This document shows positions 56,721 through 64,000 of a stretch of DNA of 64,000 nucleotides, piece by piece. A program made the position numbers and the translations under genes. The DNA lies in assembly GCA_013397115.1 (NCBI GenBank), contig VWZW01000522.1:1054001-1118000 (forward strand), given 5' to 3'. Under the pieces are notes generated by a model that had not been told where the DNA came from, ran no database searches, and saw only the letters and a program-made list of their open reading frames with translations. Each line of letters begins with the position of its first letter. Within the stretch, counting starts at the first letter, position 1. This stretch comes from Edolisoma coerulescens (Eukaryota; Chordata; Aves; Passeriformes; Campephagidae).

Positions 56721-57537
56721 CAGATGCAGCTACAGAACAAGAAAACTCCTCACTCCTACCAGCTACAACCCTGGTAACACCACACAGTGCATTCACACAG
56801 TTCCATCAACTACACCAAACCCATTTTAAGTATGTGCATATAGAAAAAAATAAAAACAGATTTTTGGCTGGTGGGAAGTGAGTCCCTCTTTTTGCACACA
56901 GCTGTCTCTGCAGTACCGTGGCTGCTACATGAAACATAAAATTACTACAATTTCATGTAGTACTAACTCCCTGTTGCATCACCCAGCAGAAATGAAGTTG
57001 TATTACAGCGTAAGGCTGGAGTTAATATCCCATTCCTGCACAGTACACTCACCTCACAACCTGTCTCAGTTCTGAGTTCATGTACAGAACAAATTGCTGC
57101 AGAGTCAGGGAAACATCAAATTTTCTGCTCAAATCTCAAGCAGGTATTTTGTTAAAGTGCAAACTACTCAAAAATCATACCTAAACAAACACCTCAAATC
57201 ACATTCAGAACAGAAACATTTTGAAAAACAAGTCTTTCCCCCCACCCCCACCTCACTGCTGACAGTTCCACCAAGGAAATCACCCCAATTAATTTCAGGT
57301 TAGTGAACAACAAAGTGAGCAGATATTTCAGATACAGTTACTCCCAAGCACTCTTTTTCCAGAGCGATTGTTGGGACTGGTTCAGCTGCAGCCTCTTCGC
57401 CACCTCTGGCACTGCCAACACCAATCCAGCAGGTGGTCACTTGGGTTTCCTCTTAAAAACACTGGGAGATGGATCATTCTGCTGAGCACAACCAACAGTT
57501 TGTTAACGTAGAGACTACTGTAACTACCCTTGCCATG

Positions 57538-57543
57538 TTTATT
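57538..57543 (-). terminator. Candidate proximal poly(A) signal of DNAJC3
   Basis: AATAAA on the minus strand about 355 bases after the stop, followed by GGTAGTTACAGTAGTCTC. It would give a short-UTR isoform. Confidence 0.4.
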
Positions 57544-57895
57544 AGGCCCCAATCCAGAAAAATATTTACATGCATTTTTATCTTTAAGCATATACTCTAA
57601 ATTTAAGTGTTGTCCTAAGTAGCATCTTACTGTTTTTTCCATCCATAGGAATAAACATATCCTGCGTATCCACAGCAAATACATAGGCAGCACAACCCCC
57701 ATTAGAGTGAGCTTGTCAAGCTCACCACAAAGCAAACTCAATGAACAAAAGAAGGAGTTTTCTTCTAGTGCAGTAAGACTCTGGGTTAAGGACAACATTA
57801 TAGAAATTAAGATTTTGGGTCTTGAACTGAGAGACTTTTTATTTTTCAATGAATTAAGTAAAAAACAGCAGCAGCCACCAGAAACAGTCTTGGCT

Positions 57896-58053
57896 CTAAC
57901 TGAAGTGAAATTTGAATGTAAACGGTCCTCCTCCAGAACCAAAGGGGTTGAATCCTTGCCATGTGTTCCAGTTCCTGTGGAAAGGGTTGTTGCCACCCTG
58001 CTGACTCTCCGCATCCAGTGGGTCCTCTCCCGCATCAAACTTCCGCCTCATTT
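57896..58053 (-). CDS. DNAJC3: DNAJC3 terminal coding exon
   Basis: Encodes MRRKFDAGEDPLDAESQQGG, then NNPFHRNWNTWQGFNPFGSG and GGPFTFKFHFS with a TAG stop. It is the J-domain end and the Gly/Phe-rich tail. No KDEL-type signal is present, as is normal for this protein. Confidence 0.97.
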
Positions 58054-61000
58054 CTGGAGGAAACAAAACCAAGGTGGAATCATGGCACGGTAATAACAGG
58101 GTTTCCCTGGAATACTTCAGTTGCTGTTACAATCTAAATGCAGTTTGCAATAGCACTTGAGGCACAAGGAGACACACATGTCCTTGATATAAGCATAACC
58201 AGAGTTAGGCAGTCCTGGAAATCTCTACAAGATTATATCCCTAGAAGAGACCTCAAAAATGTAATTTTTATTTGGCTTTTAACAAAAGTCACTGAAATAC
58301 AAATAATTCCAGATTTACATCTGACTTCATGCAACAGATTGGATACAAGTATTAATGCACTGCTTTCTCAAGATGGGTAAAGGCAGAAAGGGAAAAAGGG
58401 AAGTTGTAATGCTTGTTATGACTTCCACTTGTGTTTTGACCTTGATGTAAAAAAGGTAACTAAAAAAATGAAGCCACTGCATCATTACCTGGGTCAGTGA
58501 GGACTTCTTTAGCAGCTGCGATATCGATGAATTTTTTCTCTGCTTTCTTCTTTTCTTCCTCACTCTGGAAGTTATCAGGGTGCCACTGGGATGCCAGCTT
58601 TCTGTAAGCTTTTATGATTTCTTGCTTTCGAGCATTTCTAGATGGATAAAATTACAGATAACTTCATTTTCTGATTGCTCGTATGCCACACTAATGAAGT
58701 TTATTTTAAACACCAAGACACGAATTAAGGGCATCAGGAAAGTTACGAGGTGCTGCTAACCTTCTGCAAGTGGCATTGAAGACTCTTTACACAAAACAAA
58801 GGAAACAAGTTGCAACCTTAAACAAAGATTCCTCACTCTCTCCTGCACCATTTATTTCCCTTGGAAAGATGCTACTGCCAGTGACTCTGCAGGATACAGT
58901 TCTCAGGCTGAGGAATTTACTATCAGGTGAATAACAAAAACCAGAGATCTAATTAGTTCACAATTGGAAGGACGACCAATACCAGTTCAGAACTTCGTTT
59001 GCTCCTCATTAGCAAGAGAAGTTGTTGGTTTCTCAAGGTTAATGGCAGAAGGATTTTTGATACCTTTCAGTCAGTCCTTCCAGACTCTTCCAATCTATCA
59101 CACTATCTGCCACAAGTTTTTGTTACTTTCAGTAAATTCTTGCCAGTCTTCATTTCTTCCCCAACTCATTCACATGACTCAGGATCATCTATACTAAGAC
59201 TTTCTTCGCAAACAATTTATTACCTCCCTTCCTGCTGTTGTTTTTCCATTCTTTCTAAAGGAATTGTAAACAAATGCTACTTTACAAGCTGAACACTAAA
59301 AATTAGTACAGCAGAAGAGTGAAGACAGCAAGATACAGAACAAAATCTAACACTCAGCAGAACAAATTCAAGTGATCAGCTCTAGAAGTACTGGTTTAAA
59401 TAACCACCTTTCACACCATCATCTCTGGAATTAGTATCTCACCTTTTTACTCCCAGGATTTTATAGTAATCCCTCTTCTGTGATTGCTTCAGCATTCTCT
59501 GGGCACGTTCCAGCCCTTCCCGAATCTGCTGGTCATTTTCACTATTGGCTTGAGCAGTCTCATAGTCTTTAATAGCTTTTGTAAAAAAAGTCAATGAAAA
59601 AAAGTTACACAACTCTACAAACTTCCATTTAAAGAATTCAACCACTCAATAAAACTGAAGCTTTGTTATTACCATATATAAACAGCAAAACACTTTCGTT
59701 TCAACTTGACATGTTTTGGGGTTTTTTTCTAAATTAGGAAACCTTGGAATAGAGGAAATTCACATTCACATATGAATTAAGTGATTTTCTTTCTTTAGGT
59801 TCATCATACTTCTGGGAAATCAAAGAGAAGGGTGGGTACCAATGCACATCACAACATCCTCTAGATGTTACTACAGTTACAAGGATGAACATAATGAGCA
59901 TCTAGAACTGGGAGGAGGAAACAGAAACCAAGAAGAAAAATTCAGCAATTTGTACTTGAAAAGCCCACTGCACATTAGTCCCACACTGTTGTTCAACTGA
60001 AGGATGAATTAACCAGAGTCTCTGAATTATTATTCCTTCTTCTCCCCCAGTCTGCACTCGATCACCACAATAGAAAGTCTGTTCCTCTTTAATGACTATA
60101 AAGACAGATTTCAGACTACCACTAAGTTCATATTGTTAGCAAAAGGCAAATATTGGCTTTTTACACCTCTGCATGCATAATATGCAGACAGTTATATTTA
60201 ATGTTTTTTTTTTCCCAAGGCATGCTGTCACTTTTATTTCAAGAGTTGCATCTCTCAAAAATGAAACCAAGAGAAGAAATTTCTAAGAAATTTGAGGTCT
60301 ACACTACTTTAAGTCAATTCTATTATTATTGCAAGTGCTTAAGACGCCAAGTTTAGATATTCTTTAATATCAAAATTTATCAAGGGAAGCAAGTTGAAGT
60401 CTTTAATGAGACTGCACTTCTTTCACTGTTATAATCCTCAAGGTCTCATTCACAGATCCAAGTCTCTTAGGTTTCTCAAGTTAGACAAAGTACTTGCATC
60501 AGATTATTTCCAAGCAGATGCTATTTCTCAGCAGGTGTTACATTTGTTTTTCACTGTTTCTGAGCAAGACAGCAGGAAGTGCTAATGAATTTGTATTACC
60601 CAGACATCTGATACCACTGCAATCTTGTTTCAGTTACTGAAAAAAAAAATTATTCCAAAAAGTATTGCCAGAGCCCAAACAATTTCCTAGGCTACTACAA
60701 ACCAAACAAAATTTCTATTCATTTTCACATCACAGGACGCTGCCTTTGCTGCTTAAAGCATTTTGGCTTCTACTGGTATTTTTAATAATTTGTCCAGTCA
60801 TTAAAAAAACCCCAAAACAGGAGTGTGCACTAATATGTGTGCCCAATATATGCTACCAAAACTAATAAAAGCAGTGAAAATGCAAGGATTTCATTATGCT
60901 GCTTTACTGCTCCAGTAATTTTAAGCACCACTGAACTTAATCTGCTTCAGTAATACTGGGAGGTGCCAGCACAACGTCCTGTCAAATGCAAGTCAGATTG

Positions 61001-63678
61001 CTCAGCCTCACCGAGCACCACATCACCTACAGCACCATTGTGGGAAACCTGCTCAGGGGTCAACTAGTTGCCACGACAATATTGGATTTCTCTTCTTTTT
61101 TTCTAAATCATCTTCTTTCTTTAAGGACTGCAAGTATTAAGCACAAGGGAAGGCGTTTCTGTGCTGCACACTGCAGAGGGAATGCATCCAGCACACTCAG
61201 CAAGTACACACTGCACTTTCCCTCTCTAATTTTGCTGGTACATTACAGTGTAGGGATTTTCCTCTTTCAGAGAGCTAATTGCTCTCTCCATCTGAGGGGT
61301 GAGGGTTGGAAGCAGGTGGAACAGGATGGCAGCTTCATGACCACAAGAAGTTTGCTAGGAAGCCAGGAGACTTATTACTAATTCCTAGTATGTCAAGTGA
61401 GATATATAATCAATTCTTTTGAGTCACTATTTCTAAAAGCAGTAGTACCTCACAAACAGATGTCACTGCTGCTTCGTACTGGCCTGCTATTTCAGAAAGC
61501 TTCCTTTCATCCTGCTCAATGACATGAAAGAAATAAGTACTTCCCAGTGTCATTTTCAATTTAAATACTTCAGTCAAATCTAACTCATTATTTCAATACA
61601 AGAATCTTCATGATCTCTCAAAAGGTAATCACATTGCATCTCTAAACAACTCTGCTGGCTTTGGTATCTTGCCCGCATTTTTAAAACAGAGACAGATTAA
61701 TTCTGCATGTGGAATGATGGCCAATTTCCCATCAAAAAATCCCAAGTAACTGCAGACAACCTACAGCCATGCCAAGACTGTTAGAGAGATAACAGAACCA
61801 GTTTATGCTCTTACTGAAACCTCTGCAGTAGTAGAGTGGGGAGGGGGGGAAAAAAAAAATAAAACAGAAAAAATTAGTATGTTCTGACCAATTTTGAAAC
61901 AGCAAGGCAGTTTTTTCCTTCTTTGACAAAACTTGTGCTATAGACAGACAGACTCCTGTAGTTATGAGGTATGCCAGAAATGGAGTCATTAAACATCTGT
62001 CTCTGTAGACAAGCCCTGGATCTCATGTGATTATGAAGTAATTAAAACCATTTGATGAACTAAGCTATACATAGCGAACTGCATCTTGAACACTTAAGAA
62101 TAATTGCCTTCGAAGTTCTGAATTACAAGTACTTTGAAATTTTCCTACCTTTAACAGGAAAATAGGTGCCTCCAGCCTGAAAATTCTTTTCAGGGAAGAA
62201 TGAGAATCAGTTTGCCCCTTTAAATATAAGACTACAATTTTAATTGCTCTAGTGTTCTCCACAGCAAAGAGAAATCGGCCATCATTTTAGTGCAGCTAAA
62301 ACTGAAGGATAAATGAAGACACCTTCAGGCAGATGAACATTAATGGGCTGTAATGCTGCTGATGGGGCTCTGCTGGAAGGCAGAGTGTAACCACAACCAC
62401 CTCACTGCTGTCAAGGGCAAGAGGAAGGCACAGGAGATGCTACAGAACCTGGAGAAGCACAGTTTTGCTCTAGCAGAACTTGGAACCAGGCTAGGCCAAG
62501 CCCAGCAGGCCCCAGCACAGGAAATAAGCTCTCCTACATGCCAGGTATGTCCCTCTCTGTCTCCTTATATCCCCTAAGGGAGGCATCTGCCCCAGCACAA
62601 GACCAGGTTGGCTCTCTGCATTTGTGCAGAACCTTGTTACAAAACTTTTCTTTCCTCTAATTCACAAGAGTTGAGTCACCCTCTCTGGAGGTATTTAAAA
62701 GTGATGCAGATATGGCACTTGGGGACATGGTTTAGTGGTGGACTTGGCAATGCTGGGTTAATGATTGAACCTGATAATCTTAGAGGTCATTTCTATCACT
62801 CCATGTAATAGGATGCATCGTACAGAAACTCCATATGGAAAATACAGTCTCAGGAATGGAATCAGTTTACTCTCTGAGCAAATCTACACAGATCCACAGA
62901 GGAGAAGCAACGGCTGTTTACTTCCTCTGCCCTCAGCACATGCTAGGGAATAGAAAGTATTATTTCATGCTGCCATCTCAAGACATGAAAATGGAGCTCC
63001 TAAAATGGATTTACATCACTCTAACTTTAATTACCTTTTACCTCTAAATGCAATTCTCTGACATTGCTGATTCTATAAAACATGTCTGAGTTGAGTAAGC
63101 TGCACAGTCTCATAAAATATCCTGAACACAGTCCACTGTCTGAAAGAACTCTGCTGTAGATAAAACAAGTACATTCCACTTACACTAATCAAGACAAAAT
63201 TACCACCAAGTATTTTTGTAAATCTGCAACTACCAGTGCTAATTAAGGATAACATAGTGTAGAATCAAAGTGCATGTTAAAGAAAAGGCTTTGAAACGCT
63301 GACTACATTTTAAACGTCCACAAAGAAGTATGTGCCAATGGCATACAACTGTACCTTCTTCATACATGTCTTCCAGCAAATAAGCTTCTGCTCTGTCTTT
63401 CAGGGCATTTACATTGGTTGGTTCCAGCTGCAGAACTTCTGTACAAAGTTTAATGGCTTCTGTAGCCTGTTGATTCTAGAGAGGCAAAAGTAAAATAAAA
63501 CTCATGTAGATGTGGGGGGTTTGTTTTGTGTTTGTTTTAAAGACTTTTACAGAGGGAGATAAGCAGAATTACCTTTGATAAGCAGTGACAGATCCTTTCT
63601 TTGGCACGAGTAGAATAAACTGTAACTTCTGGTTCAGTTTTCATTACAGACTCATATTTACTGATAGCATCTTCATAC
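57896..63678 (-). CDS. DNAJC3: DNAJC3 (P58IPK/ERdj6), C-terminal part, 5 exons; 5' end outside window
   Basis: ER-lumen HSP40 co-chaperone: its TPRs bind unfolded clients and its J domain stimulates the BiP ATPase. It is also known as an inhibitor of PERK and PKR signalling. Coding exons in transcript order: 63678-63573, 63475-63355, 59575-59443, 58637-58489, 58053-57896. Phases join without error to give 222 residues, against about 504 for the full protein. Order: last TPR helices (YEDAISKYESVMKTEP; NVNALKDRAEAYLLEDMYEE), the linker REGLERAQRMLKQSQKRDYY, a J domain with ILGVKR and HPD, then the Gly/Phe-rich tail ending FKFHFS. All splice sites on the minus strand are GT...AG. It converges on UGGT2, as the pair does in mammals. 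Confidence 0.96.
58489..58637 (-). CDS. DNAJC3: DNAJC3 exon (J-domain core, HPD)
   Basis: Encodes NARKQEIIKAYRKLASQWHP, then DNFQSEEEKKKAEKKFIDIA and AAKEVLTDP. The HPD tripeptide between helices II and III is essential for stimulating the Hsp70 (BiP) ATPase. Only conservative changes from mammalian DNAJC3 are apparent. Confidence 0.97.
59443..59575 (-). CDS. DNAJC3: DNAJC3 exon (TPR end and start of J domain)
   Basis: Encodes IKDYETAQANSENDQQIREG, then LERAQRMLKQSQKRDYYKIL and GVK. It holds the end of the last TPR, the Q/R-rich linker and helix I of the J domain (DYYKILGV). The acceptor is TTTACAAAAG on the minus strand. The upstream intron is 3.8 kb. Confidence 0.96.
59576..63354 (-). other. 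DNAJC3 intron, 3.8 kb
   Basis: Separates the last TPR exons from the J-domain exons. It holds a CR1 fragment (62655-62812) and nothing else recognisable. A plus-strand ORF of 131 codons (60986-61381) has no recognisable content. Confidence 0.85.
62655..62812 (+). mobile_element. CR1 3' end fragment (plus orientation)
   Basis: Contains gtcaccctctctggaggtat, ggcacttggggacatggttt, agtggtggacttggcaatgc, tgggttaatgattgaacctg and ataatcttagaggtcatttc. This matches the last 150 bases of a common avian CR1 subfamily. It lies in the DNAJC3 intron 59576-63354. Confidence 0.88.
63355..63475 (-). CDS. DNAJC3: DNAJC3 exon (TPR)
   Basis: Encodes NQQATEAIKLCTEVLQLEPT, then NVNALKDRAEAYLLEDMYEE. This is a TPR unit with the typical A, L and P spacing. 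It ends with the first base of an Ala codon completed at 59575. Confidence 0.95.
63573..63678 (-). CDS. DNAJC3: DNAJC3 exon (TPR)
   Basis: Encodes YEDAISKYESVMKTEPEVTV, then YSTRAKERICHCLSK after a split Arg. It matches the eighth TPR region of DNAJC3 (SKYESVMKTEP and KERICHC). The acceptor reads TTTAAACAG and the donor GTAATT on the minus strand. Confidence 0.95.
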
Positions 63679-64000
63679 CTGTTTAAATCATAAAGCATAA
63701 TATCCTGAAATGTAATCACTATCTCAGGGTGTTGCGATTTATTTAAAAATTCATAAAATTCACAGATTTTTCCCATCCTTCTGGCAAAGAACCTTCACTT
63801 TAATAGCCTTAAAGGCAAGGTGTGAAACAACAGAAAAAAGAAAACTTGCAGGCACTTTAAGAATTACATCCCCATTCCCTTTTCTGTGCTGTGAGACAGA
63901 AGAGCAGGCATTAGGCATGTCAGGCTTATGCAGAAGATAACGATTGCCATCCCTCACCGTGCACAGCCAAGAGTCTCCAGATTTGCCTCCTGTCCAGCAT

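Larger units (their letters stand above)
54430..57895 (-). other. DNAJC3: DNAJC3 3' UTR (extent inferred)
   Basis: About 3.4 kb after the stop without a convincing frame and without recognisable CR1. Minus-strand AATAAA hexamers occur at 57538, 55028 and 54445; the last lies just before a CR1 remnant at 54055-54240. Mammalian DNAJC3 also has a long 3' UTR (family knowledge). The part at about 55200-56330 is noticeably GC-richer. Confidence 0.55.

Noticed and set aside
57382..58038. 218-codon minus-strand ORF, the longest in the window
   Set aside because: It reads the DNAJC3 terminal exon in the wrong frame and runs into the 3' UTR; the true frame ends FKFHFS at 57896.
60986..61381. 131-codon plus-strand ORF in the DNAJC3 intron
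   Set aside because: No recognisable motif, no splice or promoter context, antisense to the gene.

Overview
This is a 64 kb piece of vertebrate nuclear DNA, most probably from a bird. It is AT-rich, with small coding exons (23 to 207 bases) separated by introns of up to about 4.8 kb, GT...AG splice sites throughout, and CR1 LINE fragments as almost the only recognisable repeats. I cannot tell the species.

Two genes are present, arranged tail to tail. From 931 to 51167 on the plus strand lie the last 30 coding exons of UGGT2, the ER folding sensor UDP-glucose:glycoprotein glucosyltransferase 2. They encode 1,180 consecutive residues without a stop or a phase mismatch, from the second Trx-like region to the GT24 catalytic domain and a C-terminal HDEL. 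The 5' third of the gene lies left of the window. A 3' UTR of about 0.5 to 0.8 kb follows.

From 63678 down to 57896 on the minus strand lie the last five coding exons of DNAJC3 (P58IPK/ERdj6): the last TPRs, the J domain with its HPD motif, and the Gly/Phe-rich tail. A long 3' UTR probably runs down to about 54430. The 5' part of DNAJC3 lies right of the window. The gap between the two probable poly(A) sites is about 2.5 kb and holds one CR1 remnant. The same gene pair is adjacent in human 13q32, so this is conserved synteny. Both products act in ER protein quality control.

Non-coding content: eight CR1-derived pieces, including one with readable reverse-transcriptase C-terminal remnants and one with the look of a much older sauropsid CR1 tail; an (AC)19 microsatellite; three neat inverted repeats; and a GC-richer unidentified block. 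I found no RNA gene, CRISPR array or virus-like element, and no evidence of a novel system. The best leads are three intronic exon-like ORFs. One (205-318) would be a symmetrical in-frame cassette exon of UGGT2. Another (22711-22947) has an acceptor, an open frame compatible in phase with the upstream UGGT2 exon, a stop and a poly(A) signal, as an alternative last exon would.
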